Shown here: in pieces, positions 39,201-50,585 of the stretch
Layout: the number at the start of each line of letters is the position of its first letter
Position numbering within the stretch: the first letter of the stretch is position 1
NCBI GenBank assembly: GCA_034687125.1
Contig: JAQGBZ010000001.1
Coordinates: 496,001-560,000, forward strand
DNA length: 64,000 nt
Source of the DNA: Neelides folsomi
Lineage: Eukaryota > Arthropoda > Collembola > Neelipleona > Neelidae
Reading direction: 5' to 3'
Made by a program: the position numbers and the translations under genes
Notes under the pieces: generated by a model
The model's database searches: none
What the model was told of the DNA's origin: nothing
The model's input: the letters and a program-made list of their open reading frames with translations, nothing else

Positions 39201-39248
39201 ATCTTCAGTTATTTCAGACCAAAGTCTGGTCAATCCCTCAAATTCCAT
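36207..39248 (-). CDS. PELP1: PELP1 homologue (Rix1 family), rixosome/5FMC scaffold
   Basis: Eight minus-strand exons: 39129-39248, 38806-39010, 38317-38711, 38035-38171, 37790-37978, 37624-37716, 37162-37474, 36207-37094; 779 residues against 1130 in human. The first 550 residues are helical repeats; the segment YNEIFPLLSTCGGKG followed by a W-Q-Q-M-V-L-K-F helix matches the PELP1 block FPLLPLLGG...W..QL. The last 200 residues are acidic with a KKRR nuclear signal and end DDNELNFDAMINDFVE, as in the Glu-rich tail that binds chromatin and the SENP3 partner. Known role: scaffold with TEX10 and WDR18 in 60S pre-ribosome maturation and heterochromatin RNA decay. The proline-rich middle and many LXXLL boxes of vertebrate PELP1 are missing, as expected outside vertebrates. 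Recognition is by block similarity, not overall identity. Confidence 0.82.
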
Positions 39249-39942
39249 TGTGAATTTTTTTTAATTACAAGTCACAATGATCAACTATTGAAAATGATTA
39301 TAAAATTTCGTAACGCTGATCATTAACACAAATTAACAGTTTATGTAAAGTCTTTCGTCAGATTCGATCTGAAAAAGCCGAAGAAAATGCACGAAAATAA
39401 ATGCGATAAAATAAATGCGAATTTCCGATTTTGTGCGAAATGAAAATTGAAAATTATTTTATAAGCATGTTGGAATTCAAATTGAAAATTATTTTATAAG
39501 CATGTTGGAATTCAAATTGAAACCTTTTATTCTAGCAGGATCTAGGCTCTGATATCTCTTTGATAGATCATATTGTCCCAGCTTTTCCATATTACACAAT
39601 GTTTGGATATATCCGCATTGACTCTAATGTTTAAGAGGAAGACTGTATTGAGTGTAGGCAAAGAAATCCGCCCCTATACTTATAGGCATAGTTGTTAAAG
39701 AATGTACGAACACAATATTATTCTCCTATTGTAATTTGTTAAAAAGTTTATTTTGGATATCTTTAGATAAACAACCTTTAAGCATGTGACTTTTTGACAA
39801 CCCCCTTAAAACTAAAATAGGTTAAAGGTTCAAGACTCTGATTACTATAATTAGAGTAGTTTAGGGTGTGCCTTAACTTTCATATTTGCTTCGGCGATTC
39901 AGCATTATTATTCATTTTAATTAATTAAAAATCGGCAGTAAG
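39249..39942. promoter_or_regulatory. Probable bidirectional PELP1/RRAGA promoter
   Basis: 694 bp between the PELP1 and RagA start codons, transcribed away from each other. It contains the 35-bp tandem repeat at about 39445-39522. Both genes serve growth and ribosome supply, so joint control would make sense, but that is inference. Confidence 0.4.
39445..39522. repeat. 35-bp tandem repeat, just over two copies
   Basis: The unit beginning AATTGAAAATTATTTTATAA starts at 39445 and again at 39480 without a change, and a third copy starts at 39515 and breaks off after a few bases. The exact identity suggests a recent duplication. Confidence 0.9.
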
Positions 39943-41826
39943 ATGAAGAAAAAGGTAATTTCGTTCATCCTTTCATATCATATCATTTGAGAATTGCGTA
40001 ATATCCCTTCCAGATTTATTATTTTTCATAAGTTGTGCTGCAATTAGTTGTTAAAGAGTGTGATAACACCCAATTAAATAATTGTACAAAGTATCCTTCA
40101 CCTTATAAAAACGAAGGCAAAGATGAAGGTATACTTACGTAGCAAAAAGCACAATCAATGCATGTCAAATATTTATTAGCTTTCTTCTTGTTGTTTGCTT
40201 CATTTGGCATTATAATGTCAATCATAAATTATATAATATTTTTTTATTAATTGCGTAATTTAATTTTTAGGTTCTGCTGATGGGAAAAAGCGGGTCGGGG
40301 AAGACGAGTATGAGGTCAATCATTTTTGCAAATTATATTGCAAGGGACACACGAAGATTAGGAGCTACAAGTATGTCTTATAAAAACATTATAATTACTC
40401 TTTTGATATTTTAAACTGATTATTCTAATCTGAATTTTAATTGCAATACATCCACGATTTTAATAAAATAACATTGTTTAATTACAGTCGACGTTGAGCA
40501 TTCTCATGTTCGCTTTCTTGGGAATTTGGTTTTGAACCTTTGGGATTGTGGAGGTCAAGAGGCTTTTATGGAAAATTATTTTGCTTCACAAAGAGACAAT
40601 ATTTTTTCGAACGTCGAGGTCCTCATTTATGTCTTCGATGTCGAATCTCACGAACTTGAAAAGGATATGCACTATTATCAATCATGCCTTGAAGCCATTT
40701 TACAAAATTCCCCACAAGCCAAAATATTTTGCCTTATTCATAAAATGGATCTTGTTCAAGAGGATCAACGAGATGTGGTAAGTTTTAATTAAAATTGTAT
40801 GCAGTGTGGTACTTTATGATAAACGTCTAAATTCTCAAAAAACAATATGAAATATAATTTATTTTTATATCATATTTTGTTTATACTTTTAGATTTATCA
40901 AACAAGGAGAGATGATATAAAACGGTTAAGTAAACCTCTCGACTGTACATGTTTCCGTACATCGATTTGGGATGAAACTCTATATAAAGTAATTTATGAC
41001 TAAAATCCAATTTTATTAAACATTTGACAATTTAAATTTAAATTAAAAGTTAAGTTTGTTAATATTGAAATTGTAAACATAATCATTTTATATTTTAGGC
41101 TTGGAGTTCTATCGTTTACTCGCTCATCCCTAATGTGAGACAACTCGAGAATTCGCTATCCGAATTTGCAAATATCATTGATGCTGATGAGGTTTTATTA
41201 TTTGAGAGGGCAACTTTCCTTGTTGTTTCCCATGCCCAAAGGAGAGTACACAAAGATCCTCATCGTTTTGAAAAAGTTTCGAACATTATTAAACAATTTA
41301 AGTTGAGCTGCAGGTAATTTTTTGACAGTGTTTTCTTTCATGATACCTAACTCCTTAAATAGTCATTAAGCTTTTATTAAACTTAATTTTAGCAATGTCT
41401 ATACTAGCATATTTATCTTAATTTATAATTTGATTTCAGTGTTTATAATGTAATTTTCTTTTTGGTATTTTAGCAAACTAGCAGCCCAATTTCAGAGTAT
41501 GGAAGTTCGAAACACTCAATTTGCGTCATTCATTGATATTTTTACTCCAAATACTTATGTCATGGTCATAATCTCTGACCACAATTTGCGTAAGCCTAAA
41601 ACTTTGTTTCACAATTGACATTAATATTTTAATTATGATATAAATAGCTAATTGTAAATGGAATGGATAACATACTTAAGCATAAAGTCTTTATTATTCC
41701 TTCAAAACATAATATAAAAATTACATTACAGCTTCAGCAGCGATGTTACTCAACATTAAAAACGCGAGAAAGCACTTTGAAAACATCGAAAAAGTGAGCA
41801 ATTCAAATCCCAGAATTCTTCGCTAA
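39943..41826 (+). CDS. RRAGA: RagA/RagB-type small GTPase
   Basis: Seven exons: 39943-39954, 40271-40370, 40488-40777, 40893-40988, 41099-41313, 41474-41589, 41732-41826; 307 residues against 313 in human RagA, with near identity over most of the length. Heterodimers of RagA/B with RagC/D recruit mTORC1 to the lysosome when amino acids are present. Visible motifs are G1 GKSGSGKT (9-16), WDCGGQ (G3), HKMDL (G4) and the C-terminal roadblock-like half with [10 protein letters not shown] and QSMEVRN. The first coding exon encodes only MKKK and ends in a GTAATT donor; the next begins at the highly conserved VLLMGKSG. The invertebrate single gene corresponds to both RagA and RagB. Confidence 0.97.
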
Positions 41827-42782
41827 CTTTCGAGTCTTCCCGATAACATCACAACCACGAACAATAATTCGTGAAATATTATGTTTATATCTTGTGTTTA
41901 ATGTAAAATTTAATATATTAAGAATTTTATTCTCTAATCATCTAAATTATAAAATGCAAGAATCATTCCATAAATCTTGCATTACAATGTTATTTTATTA
42001 TTAAATATCATGTGTATTCTTACCAAGTTTCTCAATTTAGAAATGACAATTGTATTTTACTAAATATTTATTAATGAAAAATATCATTTTTCATGGCCCA
42101 TATGATCACTTATTACTTTTAAATGGGAATTATATTAAACAATTATTATCATATAATCTTATAATATCTGATTTTTATTCATCATCAAAATAATTTGCAT
42201 TTACATTTTACTTACCATTAACCATTTATCTCATTTAAGAAGTTGGTTAAAATATTAATTTATCGAGAATGCATTCCTTCATTCTTTGCATAACATAGGA
42301 GTTATTGAAAAAGCCTCTCTATGTATTTGCATGTATCTCTATACCTTTTCCAGCCATTTCCTGTGCCCTGTGTTGTGCGAATGTAAAAGTTGCATCTCTG
42401 CACATAATTGGTATATTTGACGTGTCCATTCCATCCAACACGACAAATCGAATATTTTGATTCCTCTCTTCCAGACTAGACACTCGAATTTTATCGGAGA
42501 AGATAATTTTGATTAATTACGATCAAGGTAGTACCACACATTGGAATCAATTGAGTTAAAACTCATATCATATCCAATTTATTGTATATTTTATAAGAAC
42601 GCACTTTATCGCATTATCTCGCGGTAGTCAAATTACCGGCGCTTCATTGATTCAATTTCATACCAGATTGAAGTTGGTTGAGGGACGAATTATAATTAGT
42701 GGTAATTTGTAATAGATTTTGTGATAAGTTAATAATTTGACTTTAATTTTTCCTTATTAGAGATTCGTTTGAAGAATTCGGG
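41827..42782. other. Intergenic, RRAGA to PRDX4
   Basis: AT-rich, with the RRAGA 3' UTR and the PRDX4 promoter. One stretch, 42319-42514 on the minus strand, keeps an open frame of 65 codons with a protein-like look but has no start codon at its beginning; see findings. Confidence 0.4.
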
Positions 42783-43933
42783 ATGAAGAAGTTTGTTTGT
42801 TCTGTCATAATTTTCGCTTGGTTTTTGGTTCGGAACTCTAGTAGTGCCGAAGCCGAAGATCAATGTTATTCTTTTGCTGGAGGATCAGTTTATCCACAAG
42901 AGACATCAAAAGCATCTGGACACACGTTGCAATGGACAAAAGCAATGAGTAAGATAAATAAATTATATAACTAAATTATACTTTTGTAATTTGAGCTTTC
43001 ATTATTTTTTATTAAACTTGGTCATTTATTTGATGTCTTTAATTACAGTCTCTAAACCAGCTCCGAATTGGGAATCGACAGCTGTCATTAATGGGTCTTT
43101 CAAAAATCTAAAACTTGCCGACTTCAAAGGAAAATATCTCGTTTTCTTTTTCTATCCTCTCGATTTCACCTTCGTCTGTCCGACTGAAATTCTTGCATTT
43201 AATGACAGAATAACCGAATTTCATAAAATTAATGCAGAGGTAAGTTTAACTTAAATTCCATTTGGTTGACATTTCATATTAGTTTATGCGATAATTGACA
43301 ATTATATTTACATTAGGTGATAGCTTGTTCTGTCGATTCTCACTTCACTCATTTGGCTTGGATGAACACACCAAGGAAAGAAGGCGGACTTGGACCCTTG
43401 AAAATTCCACTCCTTTCGGACTTAACACACAAAATTTCAAAAGACTACGGAGTTTATCTTGAAGACTTGGGCCACACTTTAAGAGGACTTTTCATTATTG
43501 ATGATAGAGGAATTCTGAGGTGAAAAGGGTTTTATTTTCTCTTCCTTTTTATTTTAATTTACATTTACATAGAGGGTCATATTCTCAAACATTTTACTAA
43601 TTGTGCACATCGAACTCTTTTAGACAAATTACAATGAACGATCTTCCAGTTGGCAGAAGCGTTGACGAAACTCTTCGACTTGTTCAAGTGAGTCTTTTCT
43701 CATTCTTAACCATCAATGTTTAAACATTTCTAAATGTCATAAAATATTATAATATTTGGAAATTAATTGAGGCCTTAATTTTTAATGAAATTCTTGTTTC
43801 AATAAAGGCATTCCAATACACTGATATTCACGGTGAAGTTTGTCCTGCTGGATGGAAACCCGGAGAGCAAACAATCATTCCAGATCCTGAAGGCAAAATC
43901 GAATATTTTTCAAAACAAAAGAATGACCTCTAA
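42783..43933 (+). CDS. PRDX4: Peroxiredoxin-4, secretory-pathway 2-Cys peroxiredoxin
   Basis: Five exons: 42783-42948, 43049-43239, 43317-43519, 43624-43687, 43808-43933; 249 residues. It reduces H2O2 in the ER and feeds oxidising power to protein disulfide isomerases. A signal peptide (residues 1 to about 22) is followed by [11 protein letters not shown], the PRDX4-specific N-terminal block with the extra cysteine. The peroxidatic Cys99 lies in [14 protein letters not shown] and the resolving Cys220 in GEVCPAGW, 121 residues apart exactly as in human PRDX4. GGLG and a late YF pair, which make 2-Cys enzymes sensitive to overoxidation, are both present. The chain ends in KNDL, close to a KDEL retention signal; human PRDX4 lacks one. 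The start is the only ATG before the signal peptide in frame. Confidence 0.96.
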
Positions 43934-45138
43934 AAACATCTGTCATTGTACTTCTCATTTCACGAATCTAAATGAAACTTTGTAATTAACTGTCTCTAAC
44001 TGTATCTTCCACAATGCAACCAACTTCCTTTCAATTTATTGTTATGTATTTAATTAGAGAATTTGATTTCAGAACAATATTGAAAAATTGGCATTATGTT
44101 TTGATACTCATTATGTTCTCGTATCAGATTGAAATGTAATTAAGTCATGTTCAGATTTCAGGATTGACCTTATATTTATATTAGTAATATTATATTATAT
44201 ATTATATTACATATATTACATATATTACATATATATTAGTAATATACAATTATTAGAGAAGATACATTTTTTGTTAACTTTAGAAAAGACATTTTCAGCT
44301 TCATATAGTTTCAAATGCTCATAATATGATTACTATTTATTAATGTTGATATTCATGTTATTGTGCTAATTCCATTTAATTGATATTCAAAATTTGTTAA
44401 AGTATTATTTATTGTCTGAATATTATGTTAATTGTTCTAAAATATTTATGTGTTTGATAATATTGAAAGTGATATTTATGTTGTTTCAGGAAATTAAGAG
44501 CAATGCTAAAATAATCTTACACACAATTGTACAACAGGAAATTTAATTATTATAATTAAACATTAAACTTGAAATATTCTTATTTCCATTTTGATACACG
44601 AGTTGCAATATTTAATTTTTAAAATATTAATCCTTGCATTTGACGATAATCCATTATTTGCATACACCTTAATTCATTGGAAATGGTTCTATTAATTGTC
44701 TCACTTTAAGCTTCATTCACTGGGACCTAAATCAAGAAACCTTCAGACGTTCGAATTCGGACATAGAACGATTATGTAATTGAAGAAAATTGAATCAATT
44801 AGATTGAATGAGTTAACAAGAGAGAACAAGAAAGGGGCGTGTGTGTATTAAATTGGCTTTGGTAACTTTGGCTTGACGTCTTGGCGTGTGGTATTAAATT
44901 TTACGAAGTGTTTACATCTAATTATTAATTAAACCTTCAGTTTTTATTCTTTTGTTCTTTCTTTATCTATTGTAAATGGATTCGTATTCTTACCGAAGAA
45001 TCTCAAGTCCTTGCCAGATGTGTTCGAGATTTCCCAATTCCTAGCATAGTAAGTTGATTTCTTAAATTATAATTAATGATATTCTTATTTTGTCTTCCTA
45101 AATTTTATACGACTTGCTATTATTCTTAGTTATGTATG
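43934..45138. other. Intergenic, 3' of PRDX4
   Basis: AT-rich. A simple TA/ATT-rich run lies at about 44185-44248. No gene or clear element seen before the transposon at 45147. Confidence 0.5.
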
Positions 45139-45645
45139 TATTATCGGGCTGAGTTTTACTTTTCCGGCCAATAATTCCGACAAATTCCAAATAGCAACAA
45201 GATTAGCCCCTATGTTTACTAACATACCAATGAGATGGTATTTATTGTTACAAGGGTAAATCATTAATTTTTTTTCACAACAAATAAAATTAATTATATA
45301 ATTAACCATTTCATAAATGCAAATCTTAATGTTAGATATACACTATTTAAAACTACATTTGATTTCATAAAAAAATTGTGTTTTGAAAATAGTGTTTGTA
45401 TACAGGGAGATATAAATGAAGTGGGAATAATTCTAGAAATGTTTTACTAGAAATGTCTTACAATTAGTAGATTCAATCATAAGTTTTATAATAATTATAA
45501 AATTTCGCATTTTAATTGTGAAATATCGAATTTGAAAACAAAAGTTTAGGAATTTTAATTTCGATCGTTATGCTATGAAATAAGATATAGAAATATGTAT
45601 ATTTAGTGAAAGAATACCCGACATGCCATTACATATAATACAGCA

Positions 45646-45726
45646 TACAAGGTAGTCCAAAGTTTGCTTCTTTTTTTAAAACTAATGATTGATTAATAAA
45701 TAAGACAAACTTCGGACCATCCTGTA
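45646..45726. mobile_element. 81-bp palindromic MITE nested in the larger transposon
   Basis: Arms of about 32 bp, TACAAGGTAGTCCAAAGTTT on the left and TACAGGATGGTCCGAAGTTT read from the right, differ at several positions. TA flanks both ends. The TACAGG...GG..C..AAGT layout and 81-bp size match the PEX1-intron element at 13872-13952, so both appear to belong to a wider mariner-type group, though with different arm sequences. Confidence 0.7.
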
Positions 45727-46222
45727 CATTCACGGTTTTTAGGGCAAATACTGGAGACCCGACTATCGACTAGAGGTAAGCTTCAGGGTCTTTACTAGCG
45801 GACTATTTTATGCGACGTGTTTTAAGTTAGGTTAGGTATGGTAAGCGGCAGACGCATACCACTTGTCAGGTGTCAGTTTACTTGCACTTGCGGATTTTAG
45901 TGATCCCAGCGTTGTTGGAACAAGCCGCTTGGAAGAAATCTTTTTAAGAACTTCCCAAACGTATGCTTGTACTCTCAAATTAAGAAATTAATGGAAGATT
46001 TGCGGGAAAAGATTTTAAAATACTAAATGATATCAAATGTTTTAAAGCTTTTTTAAAATAATGCTTATCTAAATGTAAGACTAGCATTTTTAAAAGAAAT
46101 GGTTGCCTAATTATAATGTATTGATAATAAATTTAGAAAACAATATGGATGGGCATAGATTGGGAAATAGTATATAAAACCTTCATTTTGAACTATTCAA
46201 CGTTTTAACATATTTTAATATT

Positions 46223-46310
46223 ATACCCTGTTTTTTAAAGAAAAACTTGAAATTGCAAAATTGCAGTGGGTATTTGAATTTCTAGTTTTTCTTTAAAAAA
46301 GGCGGGGTAT
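46223..46310. mobile_element. 88-bp hairpin element nested in the larger transposon
   Basis: ATACCCTGTTTTTTAAAGAA on the left pairs with an inverse arm ending CGGGGTAT at 46310 across about 34 bp, leaving a loop of about 20 bases. The shape is that of a short MITE with a TA or AT target. Family unknown. Confidence 0.6.
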
Positions 46311-46648
46311 GATAACTTTGAAATTTTGTTAATTAAAAATATTAAATTCGTAAGATTCATTAAATATAAATAATTTAAATTTGACGGCAATTGCCTAAAT
46401 TGCCGTATTTAGGCAGTTGCAGTAATTTTTATTCTTGTAATGACACGGCAACTACCTTTACCGCAGTTGCCGGAAAAGTAAAACTCAGCCTATTATCGCT
46501 AGATAATAAACAAAACTACAATTTTGACTTCAACAGGTGGTATTCTCACCATAAGAGTATTTAGTTTTTAATTTTCTAATTGCAATTACATTAAAATGCA
46601 TTACGTAACGTATACGTTTTAATCCTACAAATATTTACAGAACTTAAA

Positions 46649-49600
46649 ATGCCTCCGAAGAAGAAGCCAGCCACTCCTGGCAAAAATCAGCCGCTCATCA
46701 CCAATTTCTTCAGGAACCATAACCCGAGAGAAAATCGAATTCCGTCGTCACAAAGTTCAAATGCTTCAAATTCAAGTGCGTCATCAACGCCGTGTCTACC
46801 TCCCGTCCAAATTCCAAAGCCTAAGAAAAAACAGAGGGCCGAAAAACGACAAAAGTATAGAAATCCTCGAGAAGGAACAATTTTAGTTGACTTAACCAAT
46901 GATGATGATTCTGTTGATCGTGTAACCAATGTGCCTTGTTCAACGGCTTTAACACCAAGTATTTCTAATTTGGTTCTTTCAAGTGGAAGTCAAGATGAAC
47001 CGGTGGCTTCATCGTCTTATCAGATCTCACCATTGAATGGAAATGGAATTAATGGAACATTTCTCACCCCTTTACTTACTCCATCAGTTTCAATACGCAA
47101 TCTTGACAATGCTTGTGACGAAACCCAAAAAATTGAAGTCAAAACAGAATTTGACATTCCATCAGATCGTACAGGTGAATTTGATGCAACTCCTCCTTTA
47201 TCCCCATATTTGGCAATTATAAATAACATTCCTGACTTTACAGAAGAAGAAGACTTTTCTGACCATGAATTTGAAAACAATAGCCTATCTTTGCTAGGTA
47301 ATGATCAGCCAAAAGATTTAACAAGTCCTTCCATAAGCGTTATAAACCTGAATGATATCATTGAACCATTTTCTGATTGCTCCCAAAATTCAACTATGAG
47401 CATGGAGCAAGAAACTCCTGTTAAAGAAAGACTTGAAGACCCAGAGACTGATTTTGAAGATGATGATGCAAATACAACGTCCAATGCCAATTTCAACACA
47501 CAGTCAATTGACTTTGTAGAAATTAATAAAACAACCAGTAAATTTAATGAAGCCTTATTAGCAGCAGAAACTACCAGCCAAAAAACTCCCAATTCGAAAA
47601 CTTCTTCAAATCCTCGTCGACTGTTGGAATTCTCTCCTTTGAAAAGTACAAAATCGCCAAAATCGAGAACAACCCGGTTTGATGGAGTTCGAAATCTGAA
47701 TAAAAAATCTCCAAAAGGAAGTCGAACACCGTCAGCATCAACATCAAATGCAATCTCCCCAAGACGTTTAAACATGAACGTTGGTGAATCTCCACAAAAG
47801 ACAGTTGTTACCGGGCCTTATTACTTGGAGAATTTTTTGGCCATTTTGAAGATGGTTGCTGAGAACGAAGCAAATGTTTATTTGTTCAATGAGGCTGAAA
47901 TGGAATTGATCAACCAATTTACAAATATTTTGAGTTACAAATCCAAGTGTTTGTTTATGCGGTTATTCCAAAGGCAATGGAAATGGAGATCACCGGCCAA
48001 AATAAAATATGAAGCGATTGCCATTGACTTGATGCCTTTTTTCGACGAGCTTCTAAATCACAAATTTCTTGAAATACTAACTAATGAAAATGGTAATTTA
48101 TTTTTATCAGTTAATTTCTGAATGGACTGATAAAAAGTAAATTCATTTTATCTTCTAAATCATTTTATCAAATTCATTTTGAAAATATTTTGATAATTGT
48201 CTTTTAGGGGAGAATGAAGATTTGGAAGCAACTTTAAAGCTCTTAACCGCTGAGCAGCTTTTCGAATTAGCTAAGAAAATGGGAGTTGGGAACAGAAAGA
48301 AAACAATGGAACTCAAAATTGATTTACTTTTGAAAATGGCCAGAACTCAAAAGACTCTCACAAAACAATCTAGTACAAATAAGATTTTAAAGGCGTATGT
48401 TTTTAAAATATAAATATTTAACAATTTAACTTGATATAATAGTATCATTACTTACAGTTTCATTACATAAAATATCTAAATATTTTATTTGTATAAATGT
48501 ATCCGAATGGATATTTAATTTCTTATTTCTGTATACTAGGGCTTTGGAAATTTTGGGATCAATGTATAGAATAGGTGAATTTGCAAAGAATTTTTTTAAC
48601 AGAATACTTTTGATATATTCGCCATCTCAATATTCTGAGGGTGACACTAAAACAACAAATGATACACTGACTATGCTTCTTGCTAATCAAGGGATAATGA
48701 ACTTCCCGACATTCAACATCATCAGAGAGAAACGTCTATTCTTTGATCGAAATTCCTTAATCAGGTTGAAATTCTTAAATATGGAAAAAATAGAATTCAA
48801 TTTTCAGTAATTTTATTAAATGGAATTGTATATAATGTTAAAATTAATATGTCAGATTTCAAGAGTCATTGACTTCATTGATTAATCAACGAGGGCTACT
48901 TGAAAAGAAAGACTGGCCCTCTGCTCAATTTGTTACAAATGAAGCAATGGCAATCTTTGAAGAAATTTTGAACAATGACGAAATAAAGAATATTGATTTA
49001 GCAGCTCCTTCATTTTTGAGGATTTACACTGCCGGGAGCGTTCTTGCCAGAATGATTTGGGAAGGAGTGGACGCCTTTCAAAAGACCAAAGACTTCAAAA
49101 GAGCTAACGAGCTTGTTGATAAATTATTGAGTCAAGATTGCTATCTTAGTCAATACCGAGGCCGATGGTTTGAGAGATTTTTTGTCAATTTGACTCATTT
49201 GAAAGTTCCCTCTAATATAATTATGGATAAGATGAAAGATGTTTTGTGCAATGATCAGACTTTAAATGATTCGTACAAATACTCACTGTCTCAAAGATAT
49301 TTAAAGTTGAAGACAAAAGCCATGAAGAAAAACAAAGTCAAAAGGGGGAGGAAAAGGAAACGAATTGATGAAGATTCTGAGAATGAAGAAGTCGAACTTG
49401 ATATTCCTATTCTAGAGGATGCAGAGCCGTTTATATTTCAATTGAAAAAAGTCTTTATTGAAAACCATATAGAAGGAGAAATGATGGAGAGGTAATAACA
49501 TAAAGTTAAAATACTGATATTATATATATATATATATGCAAAATATGATTTTAAATGATTAACAATATTATTAATTTGTATCAGTTTAAATAATCATTTA

Positions 49601-50585
49601 ACTTCTTTTCATATAGGGTTGCACAATTCGGGAAATCTGTTTTTGTTAGTGAAAGTCCTGGAGCTGACAATTCTCTTTCGTTTGTTGAAGACTTTGCCTT
49701 TAGACATTACAAAGAAAAGGGGTTCTCTCATTGTAAGTCAAATTGCTAATTTTATTAAATTAATTTCGACAAATTAAAAATAAAAGTCGAATTATTTTAT
49801 AATTATTTTAGATGTTCACGGAGAAGGGGCCGTCCCTGTTACCTTATTTGGACTCGTGTTTTGGGACATTATTTACAAAGATGTTCCAGATGCGTTTTTC
49901 AATTCTACTGACCATCATCCTCAAGATCTTCATTTTGAAGATTTTTATCTTAATAGAAAAATGGAATGCGACAAAATGATTCACAATCTCCGTGTCAAGT
50001 GGTCACTCAATGATCTTCTGAGCCACATTGAAACAAAATGGAATGAGAATTTTGAAAAGTTGTGCATAATTAATTGGAAAGTTTTTAAGTCATTAGAAAA
50101 ATTCACAGTAAGACTAATAATCACTTCAAAATTAATTTACTTTATTTATTAAATTATTGTTTAGAGTCTGTAATAAGTAACAATGTAATTAATTAAGAAT
50201 TTTTTTTAATTTTTTAGAGTTTCGTAAAAACTTTACAACTTCGGGATATAGCTGCCATTTGCGGTCGACTAATGAAGAATTTTCGACATGCTAGGGGTGG
50301 TTTTCCGGACTTGACCATATGGAATGCAAATGAATGCAAGTTTGTGGAAGTGAAGGGACCAAATGACAAAATTTCTTCTAAGCAATTCATTTGGATTGAT
50401 TTCTTAATGAGTGTTGGAATCAATGCCGAAGTTTGTCATGTGAAATGTATACAATTTTATGTTTTAAACATTTAACACTGAATTTATTTTTTTCCATATA
50501 ATGTATCATTATTTAATCATAATAATTTTATCATTTTCTTTCAGCGGTCAGCAATAAAAGAATCCGGACCAAGCGCAATTCATAG
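46649..50585 (+). CDS. FAN1: FAN1, Fanconi-associated structure-specific nuclease
   Basis: Eight exons: 46649-48092, 48208-48394, 48540-48764, 48856-49491, 49617-49732, 49812-50107, 50218-50446, 50545-50585; 1057 residues against 1017 in human. It trims DNA flaps at interstrand crosslinks and limits repeat expansion. The N-terminal third is disordered, with a perfect PIP box QPLITNFF (14-21) for PCNA binding. The SAP-containing region starts near residue 390 (PYYLENFLAILKMV, LFQRQW), followed by TPR helices (YRGRWFERF). The VRR-NUC domain has HGEG (E874), ARGGFPDL (D999) and FVEVKGPND (E1012, K1014), all catalytic residues present. No C2HC UBZ4 finger can be found in the N-terminal part. A Lys/Arg then acidic insert (about residues 790-830) is likely a nuclear signal. 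Confidence 0.96.
49521..49537. repeat. Short TA dinucleotide microsatellite in FAN1 intron 4
   Basis: An uninterrupted run of TA of about 17 bases just after the exon 4 donor. Confidence 0.9.

Larger units (their letters stand above)
45139..46498. mobile_element. 1344-bp non-autonomous DNA transposon with 8-bp target duplication
   Basis: Perfect 22-bp inverted repeats (GGCTGAGTTTTACTTTTCCG and two more bases at 45147-45168; inverse at 46469-46490) enclose 1344 bp. Both sides carry the exact 8-base duplication TATTATCG (45139-45146 and 46491-46498). Such 8-bp duplications are made by hAT, P and Merlin transposases; the ends do not fit one of these clearly. No open frame long enough for a transposase is present, so it must have moved with help. 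The right subterminal region (about 46380-46470) repeats GCAGTTGC and GGCAACT units in both directions, which look like transposase-binding sites. Two smaller palindromic elements lie inside it (45646-45726 and 46223-46310). Perfect ends and duplication point to a fairly recent insertion. Confidence 0.9.

Noticed and set aside
44185-44248. Dense TA/ATT repeats after PRDX4
   Set aside because: Simple-sequence DNA without ends or duplications that would suggest an element.
45830-45845. TTAGGTTAGG, like the arthropod telomere repeat
   Set aside because: Only two units, inside a transposon; no array.
46687-47775. Long frames opposite FAN1 exon 1
   Set aside because: Shadow frames of a long real exon; FAN1 is supported by domain matches and splicing.
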